From: PALSA-693 sp963834725
GTDB taxonomy: Bacteria; Actinomycetota; Acidimicrobiia; Acidimicrobiales; Palsa-688
Length of the DNA: 64,000 bases
Assembly: GCA_963834725.1 (NCBI GenBank)
Contig: CAWICN010000001.1
Location: forward strand, 1,240,001 to 1,304,000
Direction of reading: 5' to 3'
Shown one piece after another: positions 51,643 through 60,791 of the stretch. The stretch's first letter is position 1, and each line of letters starts with the position of its first letter. The position numbers and the translations under genes were made by a program. The notes under the pieces were generated by a model. That model worked only from the letters and a program-made list of their open reading frames with translations. It was not told where the DNA came from and ran no database searches.

Positions 51643-52770
51643 GTGCAGGTCGCGCTGGATACGCTGGCCTTCGCCGGCGGACTGATCATCATCATCGGGA
51701 CCATGCTGTCGGCGGTCCGCAGCACCGTCCTGCCCCGCGGGGTGCAGAGCGTGATCTCGAGGGCGTCGACCAACCTGGTCCGGGGTGCCTTCCGCCTCTG
51801 GGTGGGACGGTCGGCGACCTACGAGCGCCGGGACCGCGTCATGGCCATGCTCGGCCCCATCGCCCTCCTGGCCCTGCTGGCCACCTGGCTGGTCCTGATC
51901 ATGTTGGGCTACACCCTGATCTACCTGGCGGTGACGAGCCGTTCCTTCATCCAGTCACTGGAGCTCTCGGGCTCGTCGGTCTTCACCCTCGGGACCACCA
52001 CCGAACACACACTCGGTCCCCTCCTCCTCACCTACACCGAGGCCGGGCTGGGCTTGCTCCTCGTGGCGCTCCTCATCACCTACCTGCCCACCATCTACGG
52101 GGCCTTTGCCCGACGGGAGAACGGCGTGGCCCAACTGGAGGTGCGGGCGGGCAACCCCCCGATGGCTTCAACCATGCTGATCCGCTACCACCGCATCGAA
52201 CAACCTCGCTACCGGCTCACGGAGCTGTGGCGCACGTGGATGACCTGGTTCGCCGACGTGGAGGAGACCCACACCACCTTCGCCATCGTGACCCTGTTCC
52301 GGTCGTCCCATCCGGAGCGGTCATGGATTGCGTCGGCCGGAGCGCTGCTCGACGGGGCCAGCTTCTGGGCTGCGGCGATCGAGCATCCGAAAGACCCCGA
52401 TGCGCAGCTCTGCATACGCGCCGGCTACCTGGCCCTTCGCCGCATCGCGGACATCTTCAAGCTGCCGTACGATCCCGATCCCGATCCCGACGATCCCATC
52501 AGCGTGTCGCGGGAGGAGTGGGACCAGGCCATGGAAGAAATGGCCGCCCAGGGCGTTCCGTTGGTTGCGGATCGGAACGCGGCGTGGCAGGCGTGGAAGG
52601 GGTGGCGGGCCAACTACGACACGGTGCTGCTCAACCTGGCCCGCCTGGTGGAAGCCCCGCCGGCGCCGTGGGTCTCCGACCGGAGCCCCGTCTACGTCAC
52701 GGGCCCCCAGGGGTCGTGGCCCCGCCCCGGCGCGGCTGGACAGTCGGGGCGGTCGAAGGGGTCGGGGTAG
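51643..52770 (+). CDS. Membrane protein with ion-channel-like pore region
   Basis: 375 residues. Membrane segments at about 4-24 (LAFAGGLIIIIGTMLSAVRS), 70-100 (IALLALLATWLVLIMLGYTL) and 125-150 (LLTYTEAGLGLLLVALLITY). Between the last two a pore-helix-like stretch SGSSVFTLGTTTEHT sits where potassium channels have TVGYG. The filter is non-canonical (TLGTT), so selectivity is unclear. A long cytoplasmic C-terminal domain (160-340) follows. The Asp-Pro repeat YDPDPDPDDP is near 285. The last 25 residues are repeat-derived. It follows the helicase by 16 bp, probably the same transcript. Confidence 0.72.
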   Translation: MQVALDTLAFAGGLIIIIGTMLSAVRSTVLPRGVQSVISRASTNLVRGAFRLWVGRSATYERRDRVMAMLGPIALLALLATWLVLIMLGYTLIYLAVTSRSFIQSLELSGSSVFTLGTTTEHTLGPLLLTYTEAGLGLLLVALLITYLPTIYGAFARRENGVAQLEVRAGNPPMASTMLIRYHRIEQPRYRLTELWRTWMTWFADVEETHTTFAIVTLFRSSHPERSWIASAGALLDGASFWAAAIEHPKDPDAQLCIRAGYLALRRIADIFKLPYDPDPDPDDPISVSREEWDQAMEEMAAQGVPLVADRNAAWQAWKGWRANYDTVLLNLARLVEAPPAPWVSDRSPVYVTGPQGSWPRPGAAGQSGRSKGSG

Positions 52771-53281
52771 TCGCGGGAGTCGGGGTAGTAGGGGGAGTCG
52801 GGGCGGTCGGGGTAGTCGCGGGAGTCGGGGTAGTCGAGGCGGTCAGGGGAGCTGGGGGGGACTGGGCGGTCGGGGCGGTCTCTGAGGGAGTGCTGGACCG
52901 AGCCGACCCTCTCGACCGCTTGGGCCGCCTGGATCCGCCCGCCCAGCCGAAGACCACCCGGGTGACGGCGATGGCGACCACGATGATGACCAGGGCGAGG
53001 AAGATCCCGTACAAGTCGGCTTGGTCGCTGTGTGAACCGGCGATGTTGGCCGTGGCGTTCGGACCGCCGGTGACGGTGATGACGGCTCCCGGCGTGGTGG
53101 TGGCCGGAGTGGGCCGAGGGGCCAGGGTGGTGGCGGTGGCGGCGGGGCGGGCGGTGGCCACGGGCGCGGTAGCGGCGTAGGTCACAAGGAAGCCACTGGT
53201 CGTGGCGGTTATGGCGACGGGGAGGACTGGCAAGAGGAAGATCCGGTTTGTTTGCAGAAGCAGGACCTGTATGACCTGCAC
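52697..53281 (-). CDS. Membrane-anchored Thr/Pro/Ala-rich hypothetical protein
   Basis: 194 residues, not recognised. Two hydrophobic segments: about 10-32 (LLPVLPVAITATTSGFLVTY) and 88-108 (LYGIFLALVIIVVAIAVTRV). Between them lies a Thr/Ala/Pro-rich extracellular-like stretch with one GGPNATANIAGSHSDQADLY motif. The C-terminal 70 residues are a (T/A)PTTP low-complexity tail from tandem repeats. Overlaps the end of the channel-like gene tail to tail by 74 bases. Codon bias in the first 110 residues is gene-like; the tail may be unstable. Confidence 0.5.
   Translation of the reverse strand: MQVIQVLLLQTNRIFLLPVLPVAITATTSGFLVTYAATAPVATARPAATATTLAPRPTPATTTPGAVITVTGGPNATANIAGSHSDQADLYGIFLALVIIVVAIAVTRVVFGWAGGSRRPKRSRGSARSSTPSETAPTAQSPPAPLTASTTPTPATTPTAPTPPTTPTPATTPTPSTAPTVQPRRGGATTPGGP
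52745..52860. repeat. GTCGGGGTAGTCGCGGGA-type short repeats
   Basis: Interlocking 9- and 15-base units (TCGGGGTAGT, CGGGAGTCGG, GGGGCGGTCG), about ten copies. They encode the Thr/Pro tail of the minus-strand protein and the last residues of the channel-like protein. Confidence 0.85.
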
Positions 53282-53427
53282 AATATTCGGGGTGGGCGGC
53301 AGAACGGCCCCGCATCCGGCCAGCTGTTCGACGGGCCACCCGCCGGTCAGGCCCAGCGCGTTCCGGCGCGAATCAGCTGGCCGGGGGTATGACCAGAGCG
53401 CAGCCGGTGGGCCGGTAGCCTGGCTCC

Positions 53428-54726
53428 GTGTCGGACGCCTGGTTGATCGAGCCCTCGGGTCCCCTCCGTGGTGAGGTAGAGGTGCGAGGGTCGAAGAACG
53501 CAGTCACCAAGCACATGGTTGCGGCCCTCCTCGGCCGCGGACCAAGCGTGATCACCAATGTCCCGGACGTCGGCGACGTCGACATCACGATCAACATCCT
53601 CACTGCCATCGGAGCCGGCGTCGAACAAACCGGGGACTCCCTCATCGTCACCCCCCCGATCGACGCCCACCCGTCGGTGCCGCTGTCGTTCAGCGGACTC
53701 AACCGGATCCCCGTCCTGCTGCTCGGTCCGCTCCTGCACCTCACCGGCGAGGCGTTCGTGCCCCGCGTGGGCGGGGACCAGCTCGGCAGCCGGCCGGTCA
53801 ACTTCCATGTCGACGTCCTCCGAGCCCTCGGAGCGGAAATCGAAGTGAGCGACGACGGGATCACCGCCAAGTGCGCCAGGCTGCACGGGGGAATCATCGA
53901 GCTCCCCTACCCGAGCGTCGGCGCGACCGAGTCAGCGCTACTGTCCGCCGCGCTCGCTGAGGGCAAATCGGTGATCCGTGGGGCGGCGTCCGAGCCGGAG
54001 GTGCTCGAGCTGGCGTTGTTCCTCCAGCGCATGGGAGCCCAGATCGAGCTACGCCCCGATCGCCGGATCGTGATCGAAGGGGTGGCCGAGCTTCGCGGGG
54101 CACGCACGCGACTGCAGGGTGACCGCAATGAGGCTTTCAGCTACCTCGCGGCCGGGTTGTTGACGCGGGGACAGGTTCGAGTGGTTGGTTGCGGCCAGGA
54201 CCGGCTAGTGACGGCCATCACCACCTTGGTTCGGATGGGCGCCCAGGTGGATGTCGACGATTTGGGCATGACCGCCTGGGCGCCGGATGGTCTGCGGCCC
54301 GCAGCAGTACAGACCGAGGTCCATCCAGGTTTCATGACCGACTGGCAGACCCCGCTCATGGTGCTCTTCACCCAGGCCGAAGGCATGTCGGTACTGCACG
54401 AGACCGTGTATGAGGACCGGTTCGTGTACGTACCCGCCCTGCAGCAGATGGGGGGTGAGATCGAGTTGTTCGCCAGCTGCCTGGGCGGCCCGGCGTGCCG
54501 GTTCCACGAAACCAGCAATCTCCATTCCGCGGTCGTGCGCGGGGTGTCCAAGCTCCGCGGTGCCGAGGTGGAGATTCCGGACGTGCGCGCCGGTTTTTCG
54601 AGCGTCATCGCCGCCGCGGCCGCGGAAGGACCGTCAGTGCTGCGCGGCGTCCATCACCTGGTGCGCGGGTACCACCGCCCAGCCGAGCAGCTGCGTTCCC
54701 TGGGGCTCGACCTGAAGACGCTCTGA
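53428..54726 (+). CDS. murA: UDP-N-acetylglucosamine 1-carboxyvinyltransferase, Asp-type MurA
   Basis: First committed step of peptidoglycan synthesis, 432 residues, intact. N-terminal VEVRGSKNAVTKHMVAALLG, and the catalytic loop reads PRVGGDQLGSRPVNFHVDVL. The position that is Cys in most MurA enzymes (GGCAIG) is Asp here, as in mycobacteria and chlamydiae, where it confers fosfomycin insensitivity. The remaining active-site pieces VGATESALLSAALAEGKSVI, GDRNEAFSYLAAGLLTRG and HPGFMTDWQTPLMVLFTQAE are present. Followed by an RpiR/MurR regulator 41 bp on. Confidence 0.93.
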   Translation: MSDAWLIEPSGPLRGEVEVRGSKNAVTKHMVAALLGRGPSVITNVPDVGDVDITINILTAIGAGVEQTGDSLIVTPPIDAHPSVPLSFSGLNRIPVLLLGPLLHLTGEAFVPRVGGDQLGSRPVNFHVDVLRALGAEIEVSDDGITAKCARLHGGIIELPYPSVGATESALLSAALAEGKSVIRGAASEPEVLELALFLQRMGAQIELRPDRRIVIEGVAELRGARTRLQGDRNEAFSYLAAGLLTRGQVRVVGCGQDRLVTAITTLVRMGAQVDVDDLGMTAWAPDGLRPAAVQTEVHPGFMTDWQTPLMVLFTQAEGMSVLHETVYEDRFVYVPALQQMGGEIELFASCLGGPACRFHETSNLHSAVVRGVSKLRGAEVEIPDVRAGFSSVIAAAAAEGPSVLRGVHHLVRGYHRPAEQLRSLGLDLKTL

Positions 54727-54767
54727 ACGGGCCAGGGCCAGCCTGGTCAGCCGCGACTGGGGTTCGT

Positions 54768-55781
54768 ATGCTGCCGGGCGGTATGGGCGTCGTCGAGAGG
54801 ATCATGGCTCAGGCTCAGCGCCTGACGTCAACCGAGCGCAAGATCGCGGAGGTGCTTGCCCGCGAGCCACAGGTGATCGCGTTCGGGACGGTCGCCCAGG
54901 TCGCCCAACGGGCGGGCACTAGTGGGCCGTCGGTCGTACGGCTGGCGGTGAAGCTCGGTTACGACGGCTTCGTCGGTCTCCAGGCCGACGTCCAATCAGA
55001 GCTGGCCCGGCAGCTGGGGCCCGCCCGCGACCGGATCCGCCAGCGGCTGCCGACCGATTTCCTGGCCCGGGTCCAGGCGGCCGAACAGGACAACGTGCTG
55101 CAGACCTTGCACGGGATCAGCACCTCTTTACTGGATCGCTCGATCGGCCGGCTGGCGGACCGCCATCGCCAGGTCTGGGTGCTCTCGGCCGAGATGACGG
55201 CACCGATCGGGATGGTGCTGTCCAGCCAGCTCAGCCAGCTGCGAGAAGGTGTGACGCTGCTGCACGGGTCCGAGGTCGCTATCAGCCGGGCCCTAGCGGG
55301 GTTGGAGCCGCAGGACGTCCTGATCAGCATCGATATCCGCCGCTACGAACGTTCCGTGGTCGGTCTCTCCAGGTGGGCGGCGGAACAGGGGGCAGCCATC
55401 ATCGCGGTCACCGACAGCCCACTCTCGCCCTTAGGAGCCAACGCGACCGAGACGTATTTCATCGCGGCCCACGGGGTTGGCCCGTTCGACAGTGTGACGG
55501 GAGGCATCGCGCTTGCCAACGTGCTCATCGCCGGCGTGGCGGCCAGGCTGCGCCAGAGCGCCCCGGCGCGTCTGGACGCCATCGAGGCGGCGTGGTCGTC
55601 CATGGATGCCCTGGTCGCGGAGCCAGGGGGTAGCGGGCCGCTGGCGGGTATCGACCGGATCACCTATGCGCGCCCGAACGGCGCGGATGAAACACCGACC
55701 CGTTCCGAGCCTGGTGTGGTCGAGGCGAAGCCGCCCACCCAGATCGCAGATCCGAGGCCTACCGACCTCACCGCGGATTGA
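54768..55781 (+). CDS. RpiR/MurR-family transcriptional regulator
   Basis: 337 residues: N-terminal HTH_6 (RLTSTERKIAEVLAREPQVI, AQRAGTSGPSVVRLAVKLGY; 1-85), then a SIS sugar-phosphate-binding domain (about 120-260) with VWVLSAEMTAPIGMVLSSQL, DVLISIDIRRYERSVVGLSR and AIIAVTDSPLSPLGANATET. Members sense phosphosugars; being next to murA, an amino-sugar or MurNAc-6-P ligand is a reasonable guess. ATG 54768; an alternative Met lies five codons later. The acidic C-terminal 45 residues are non-conserved. Confidence 0.88.
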   Translation: MLPGGMGVVERIMAQAQRLTSTERKIAEVLAREPQVIAFGTVAQVAQRAGTSGPSVVRLAVKLGYDGFVGLQADVQSELARQLGPARDRIRQRLPTDFLARVQAAEQDNVLQTLHGISTSLLDRSIGRLADRHRQVWVLSAEMTAPIGMVLSSQLSQLREGVTLLHGSEVAISRALAGLEPQDVLISIDIRRYERSVVGLSRWAAEQGAAIIAVTDSPLSPLGANATETYFIAAHGVGPFDSVTGGIALANVLIAGVAARLRQSAPARLDAIEAAWSSMDALVAEPGGSGPLAGIDRITYARPNGADETPTRSEPGVVEAKPPTQIADPRPTDLTAD

Positions 55782-55814
55782 TCCCACGCGGCGGGGCCGG
55801 AGGCGGCTCGCGCC

Positions 55815-55833
55815 GGCAGGGCATGTCCCTGCC
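55815..55833 (+). terminator. Hairpin terminator after the RpiR gene
   Basis: GGCAGGG-CATGT-CCCTGCC, perfect 7-bp stem, followed by AGCTCTTTGTGT. It lies between two convergent genes. Confidence 0.5.
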
Positions 55834-55921
55834 AGCTCTTTGTGTCGGACGACCCTGCCGGCCCCCGCTCGGCCCCCGAGCCCCGACCCGCCCCGAGCCC
55901 ACAACTCGCCGATAGAAGCCG

Positions 55922-58900
55922 TCAGAGGGCGAGCTGGAGGCGCCGCAGGGCGAGAGCGGTGACGGCCAGGGGATCCTGACTCTCCTGGGGCGCGGCGCCC
56001 GTTAGCAGGGCGGCGCGGGCCAGCTCCTTCTCGCGCGCCGCCTCCCAGGCGGCCACTGCAGCAGGGACCGAGAGCGGCTGGGCCAGAGCGGCCGCTGCCG
56101 CCGCCTGCTGCCATGCGCTGATGTCATCAAGGAGGGCCCGACCTTGCCAGGCGATGAGCCGGCTCGGGGCGGGAACGACGGCGAGGGCCCGGCTCACGGC
56201 TTCTTCCAGCCGATCGACGGCCGCCGCCCGGCGAACCAGCTCGATGGCTTCCGCCGTCTCGGTGACCGGCCGGCCGGTGCGGCGTGCCACCTGCCCGGCC
56301 GCTTCGACCTTGGCGCGGGTTGCGGCGAGCACGTACCGGTGTGCCAGCTCTCGGTCCACGCCGAGAGCGACCAGCGCGTCCTCGTCAGTCTTGGCCGCGT
56401 CAGTCTTGGCCGTCTCGCCGGCGGCCTCCATCTGGTCCGCGAGCGGGGCGTCCCGGGAGATGAGCTCGCCCAGATGGAACGCGCCGGCACTGATGAGGTA
56501 GGCCCGGGCTAGCTTGGCCACCGCGTCGCTGACTGTCCCGTGGAGGGCCGCGTCGGCGTCAGCGGACAGGCCGGCTGACCCCTGCTCTAGGTCGCCCCAC
56601 AGATTGCCGGCCCCGATCACCTCCCGAGCGGCCCAGAAGGCGCCCGCCACCTCCCCCACGTCCCCGCCAAGCTCGGCGGCGGTTTCGTGGGCCCAGACTA
56701 TGCCGAGCTGGTCCACCAGCTCGCCGGCGACGTCCGTGGCGACGAGCTGCGGGTACAACCGGTGCCCCGGAATCAGATCCCCGAACGCATCACGGAGGGG
56801 GGCCGGGAAGTAGGCGACGACCGCATCCGACAGCGCTGGATCGCCGACAAGCGGCGAGGCCTCTACGGCTGCAACCAGGTCTGACTTGGCGTATGCCAGC
56901 AGCACGGCCAGCTCGGGCCGGATGAACCCGGCGCCGGCCTCCCTTCGAACCCGCAGCTCGTCCGGAGACGGCAGGCTTTCGACGGCGCGGTCGAACCGCC
57001 CCGCGTCCTCGAGCGTGGTGAGCAGGGCGACGTACGCGTCAAACTCCCGGGCACTGTCGGGGACGGCCCGGGTGAGGGCGACGACGCTGTGGTCGATCTG
57101 ACGCAGGACGGCGTCCGCCACCTCGCTCTCCGAACGGGCCAGGTAGCCGTCGCGTTCGCGCGGATCAAGACGTCCCTCCTCGATGGCCAGCGCCAGCAGG
57201 ATCTTGCAGTTCACCTCACGGTCCGACGTCGCCACCCCGGCCGCGTTGTCGATGAAATCCGCATTGATCAGTCCGCCCCGGCGGGAATAGCGGATGCGGG
57301 CTTGCTCGGTGACGCCCAGGTTGCCGCCTTCCGCCACCACACGGGTCCGTAGCCGGTCAGAGGTGATCCGAACCGCGTCGTTCGCGTGATCCCCCACACC
57401 ACTGTCCGGCTCGTCGGGCGCTTTCACGAACGTGCCGATCCCACCGAACCACAGGAGGTCGACCGGCGCGGCGAGGATGGCCGCGATGACCTGCGGCGGC
57501 GTCAGCGTGTCGGCTGTAACGCCGAGGGCGCGCCGGGCTGGCCCGCTGAGCGGGACGGCCTTGGCGTGGCGGGGCCAGACCCCTCCGCCATCGGAAATCA
57601 CGTCTCTGCGGTAGTTGGCCCAACTCGAGCGCGGCAGGGACGCCAGCCGCGTCCGCTCGGCGAACGACGACGACGGGTCGGGATCAGGGTCGAGGAAGAT
57701 GTCACGGTGGTCGAACGCCGCCACCAGGCGGATGGTTCGGCTCTGCAACATGCCGTTGCCGAACACATCGCCCGACATGTCGCCGACGCCCGCCACGCGG
57801 ATCGGGTCGGTCTGCACGTCGATCCCCAACTGGTGGAAGTGGCGCCGTACGGCCACCCAGGCGCCCCTTGCCGTGATTCCCATGGCCTTGTGGTCGTAAC
57901 CGCGCGACCCTCCGGACGCAAAGGCATCCCCGAGCCAAAACCCGTACTCGTCGGCTAAGGCGTTGGCCACGTCGGAGAAGGTGGCCGTCCCTTTATCGGC
58001 CGCGACGACCAGGTACGGGTCGGATCCGTCCCAGGCCACCACATGGGAAGGATTGACCACCGCGCCGGATACCAGGTTGTCGGTGACATCGAGCAGGGCC
58101 CGAATGAACGCCTCGTATGACGCCAGGATGTCCTCTGCCGTGTACGCCGCCGCCTCCGTGGGAATGCCGGGCCGGCGGCAGACGAAGCCACCTTTCGCGC
58201 CGGTGGGAACGATGATGGCGTTTTTCTTGACCTGGGCGAACGCCAGATCAAGCACTTCGGTGCGGAAGTCGTGTGGGCGCACGCTCCAGCGCAGCCCACC
58301 TCGGGCGATCAGGCCGGCTCGCAGATGGATGCCCTCGACCGTCGGCCCGTGTACGAAGGCCTCCACTTTCGGGAGAGGGGCGGGAAGATCGGGCACCGCG
58401 CCACTGTCCAGCTTGAGGGTCAGCACAGGACGCTGACGGCCCGCCGCGTCGACCTGAAAGTAGTTGGTGCGCAAGGTGGCGTCGATCAGCTGGAGATACC
58501 CCCGCAGGACCTGGTCCTGTTGGAGTCGCGGGACGAGATCCAGCTCGGCTGTGCAACGCGCCCGCTCGATGGCGTCGGCTGCGACGATCGCCCCTTGCCG
58601 CGCCGCCGCATCCGGCGGCGCCCGGCCGGTGCCACGGTTGAGGTCCGAAGCCGGGCGGAACCGAGCCTCGAAGTACCCGATCAGGCTCCGGGCCACATCG
58701 GGAAAGTCCACCAGGGGATCGGCGAGCTCCGTGGCCGAGAAGGCGGTGTCTCCCTGTAGCCGGTAGCGGAGGTAGGCGCGCAGGACCGTAACCTGACGCC
58801 AGTCCAGACTGGCCGCAGTGACCAGGCGGTTGAGGGAGTCGACCTCGGTCTCGCCCTGGGCGACCGCCTCGAGGGCGGCAACGAGGCGAGGGCCATGGAT

Positions 58901-59425
58901 CTCAGGAACGAATCGCAACGCCTCCGGACCGTGCGGCGAATCGAGACGAATGCCCACGTCGTCGATGTGGACCGGCGGCTGCCCATCAGGACCTCGACCG
59001 ACGAGGAGGGGGACCGATTCCACGACGACGAGACCAAAGCTCTCCAGGACGGGCAGGAAACGGCTCAGCTCGATCCCGTGCTCGCCGTAGCGTCGAATGC
59101 GAAAGGTGTGTTCGTCGCTGTCGGCCGCAGGGCGGACCGTGAGCCGGTGATGCCCGCCGAAGGGGGAACCCACCCACGCCTCATCGACGTCCGAGCGCGA
59201 CGACCCGGCCAGCGCGGACAGTTCCGCGATATCAGCGGTTGCTTCCCCCGGGGGCACTCGTTCCTTGTAGCTGGCGGGCACCCGGGCTGCGAAAGCGGCG
59301 GCTTCGGCCGCCGCATCCGGACCGGGCAGCAGAGCGGCCACGGACTCCTGCCAGGCACCTGGGTCCTGCGATGCATCTGGCGCAGGAGGGCCGCTCGGAT
59401 CCGGTTCGCCACGGGAGCCAGTCAC
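55922..59425 (-). CDS. NAD-specific glutamate dehydrogenase (large Bac_GDH type), short N-terminus
   Basis: Converts glutamate to 2-oxoglutarate, NAD-linked. About 1167 residues. The dehydrogenase core has KKNAIIVPTGAKGGFVCRRP (catalytic Lys), AWDGSDPYLVVAADKGTATF, DKGTATFSDVANALADEYGF, VGDMSGDVFGNGMLQSRTIR, and RVVAEGGNLGVTEQARIRYS followed by GLINADFIDNAAGVATSDRE. Full-length 180-kDa members have an extra roughly 400-residue N-terminal ACT region; this copy starts at the equivalent of ASYKERVPPGEATADIAELS. GTG 59425 overlaps the presumed end of the upstream gene (GTGA). The C-terminal 300 residues are helical, with a short TAKTDAAKTDED repeat. Confidence 0.9.
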   Translation of the reverse strand: MTGSRGEPDPSGPPAPDASQDPGAWQESVAALLPGPDAAAEAAAFAARVPASYKERVPPGEATADIAELSALAGSSRSDVDEAWVGSPFGGHHRLTVRPAADSDEHTFRIRRYGEHGIELSRFLPVLESFGLVVVESVPLLVGRGPDGQPPVHIDDVGIRLDSPHGPEALRFVPEIHGPRLVAALEAVAQGETEVDSLNRLVTAASLDWRQVTVLRAYLRYRLQGDTAFSATELADPLVDFPDVARSLIGYFEARFRPASDLNRGTGRAPPDAAARQGAIVAADAIERARCTAELDLVPRLQQDQVLRGYLQLIDATLRTNYFQVDAAGRQRPVLTLKLDSGAVPDLPAPLPKVEAFVHGPTVEGIHLRAGLIARGGLRWSVRPHDFRTEVLDLAFAQVKKNAIIVPTGAKGGFVCRRPGIPTEAAAYTAEDILASYEAFIRALLDVTDNLVSGAVVNPSHVVAWDGSDPYLVVAADKGTATFSDVANALADEYGFWLGDAFASGGSRGYDHKAMGITARGAWVAVRRHFHQLGIDVQTDPIRVAGVGDMSGDVFGNGMLQSRTIRLVAAFDHRDIFLDPDPDPSSSFAERTRLASLPRSSWANYRRDVISDGGGVWPRHAKAVPLSGPARRALGVTADTLTPPQVIAAILAAPVDLLWFGGIGTFVKAPDEPDSGVGDHANDAVRITSDRLRTRVVAEGGNLGVTEQARIRYSRRGGLINADFIDNAAGVATSDREVNCKILLALAIEEGRLDPRERDGYLARSESEVADAVLRQIDHSVVALTRAVPDSAREFDAYVALLTTLEDAGRFDRAVESLPSPDELRVRREAGAGFIRPELAVLLAYAKSDLVAAVEASPLVGDPALSDAVVAYFPAPLRDAFGDLIPGHRLYPQLVATDVAGELVDQLGIVWAHETAAELGGDVGEVAGAFWAAREVIGAGNLWGDLEQGSAGLSADADAALHGTVSDAVAKLARAYLISAGAFHLGELISRDAPLADQMEAAGETAKTDAAKTDEDALVALGVDRELAHRYVLAATRAKVEAAGQVARRTGRPVTETAEAIELVRRAAAVDRLEEAVSRALAVVPAPSRLIAWQGRALLDDISAWQQAAAAAALAQPLSVPAAVAAWEAAREKELARAALLTGAAPQESQDPLAVTALALRRLQLAL

Positions 59426-60035
59426 AACGGCAGCTTCGCGCACCGGGCGCACGTCGTGGCGGGACTACAAACCCATGCCGCCGTCCGGCCGGCGCCAGCG
59501 GTCCCGGTCGGCCTGAGCGTGCCGATCGGGCCCGAGCGCGCGGGCGGACCCACGCCAGGTCGAAGGTGTCGCCGAGAATACGAACCGTTGCGACGTTGGC
59601 CCGGTGGGGCAACTTCGAGTAGATCCGCATCCCGGCCTCGGCCGCGGTCGCGGTGAGACCCTTGCCCCGCCCATTGAGGACTACCACCGCGGCCTGTCCT
59701 TCCGCCTGGATGAGCCTGTTGACCACCGACCTCGCTCCCGGGGGGTTCCCCTCGCGTTCCTCCAGGCTGAGCCAGGACTTCACCTCCACTGGCGAGCCAC
59801 AAACCAGGAGATCGGGTGTCCGGCCCCGTCCCGGGCGCACCGCCAGCGAACGCACATGGTGCCCTTCAGACGCGAGTTGCCGCGCGACGGCTACTTCCTC
59901 ATGGGTCAGGCGCCTGGCGGTCTCGTCGAGCGACCCCCCGATCGGGCCGTGATCCCGGCCGCACCGGACCGCTTGAACTGCCGCCCCGCTCCCCTGCACC
60001 GGCGCCAACGACGGATCCTGCCGGCCCCTAGGCAT
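59422..60035 (-). CDS. PD-(D/E)XK nuclease-fold protein (CdiA_C-like), C-terminus uncertain
   Basis: Small protein with LTHEEVAVARQLASEGHHVR, then GRGRTPDLLVCGSPVEVKSW (PD...E-V-K, the restriction-endonuclease-like catalytic pattern), SVVNRLIQAEGQAAVVVLNG and GMRIYSKLPHRANVATVRIL. This arrangement recalls the tRNA-nuclease domains at the ends of CdiA toxins. ATG 60035 overlaps the stop of the upstream gene by eight bases. In its own frame the ORF runs on into gdh; a one-base shift near 59500 would end it at 59422, coupled to the gdh GTG. No toxin delivery domain is attached. Function inferred from fold only. Confidence 0.62.
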
Positions 60036-60591
60036 GCGCACCGTTACCCTGATCCAAAGCGACGGGGGCGCCACTCGATGCCGCCGGGGTCCCCTTCGAT
60101 GCGGCCGGATCGCCCTCCCGCTCGGCCGGATCGCCCTCCCGCACCGCCGGGTCGCCCTCCCGCACCGCCGGATCGCCCTCCCGCTCGGCCGGATCGCTCG
60201 CGTCACCACCGGTACCAGGGCCGCTGCTCCGGCCGGTGCCGATCGCTCGGTCGCGATACTGCAGGTCGTGGACGAGGAGCACGGGCCAGCCCGGCCCCCG
60301 CTGAATCTGCTGGGCGACCCGCCGCAGCAGGGTCGCCTCGTCAGTATCGTGGGGCCGCACGTCGTTGGGCAGACGGGCGGACAGCGCAAACCGGTACCGG
60401 CTGAAGGGCAGGTCGCCGTCGTCGCGGTAATGGTGTTCGGACAGGATCGCCTGGACTTCGCCGTCGGTGAGCCGCCAGCCGCGACCGTCGGGCTCGACGT
60501 CAAGCGGCGAGCCGACGTGGCGACCCACGCCGTCCGCCAACTCGTCAAGCGACAGGTCGGCGTCAATGAACAGATCAACGGAACGAGACAA
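60028..60591 (-). CDS. Hypothetical protein, partner of the nuclease-fold gene
   Basis: 187 residues from TTG 60591 (GAGGAGG five bases before). Residues 1-110 form a compact, probably alpha/beta domain: SRSVDLFIDADLSLDELADG, WRLTDGEVQAILSEHHYRDD, FSRYRFALSARLPNDVRPHD, LLRRVAQQIQRGPGWPVLLV. The tail is a (GDPAERE)n repeat from a 21-bp DNA repeat. Not recognised with certainty; size and position next to a CdiA_C-like protein would fit an immunity-type or regulatory partner. The 8-base overlap (ATGCCTAG) ties the two genes together. Confidence 0.6.
   Translation of the reverse strand: MSRSVDLFIDADLSLDELADGVGRHVGSPLDVEPDGRGWRLTDGEVQAILSEHHYRDDGDLPFSRYRFALSARLPNDVRPHDTDEATLLRRVAQQIQRGPGWPVLLVHDLQYRDRAIGTGRSSGPGTGGDASDPAEREGDPAVREGDPAVREGDPAEREGDPAASKGTPAASSGAPVALDQGNGAHA
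60085..60200. repeat. 21-bp tandem repeat, about 5 copies
   Basis: Unit GGCCGGATCGCCCTCCCGCT+C on the plus strand, in frame as GDPAERE/GDPAVRE heptapeptides at the end of the hypothetical minus-strand protein. Confidence 0.92.
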
Positions 60592-60791
60592 CAGAACCTC
60601 CTCGTGTTCGGAAAACGCGGGCCGGCACTGCCGGCGAGACGGCACGCCCGAAACGTGCGAGAGCGGAACTGAAGTCCTGGCTTCATCATGACGCTTGCGG
60701 CCCGGGAGGACAAGACCTCTACCGACCCGCAACCGGAGCCGACGGCCCGTTTCGGGGTGCGAGCGGGGCCGATGGTCGCGAGACTCAGCGG

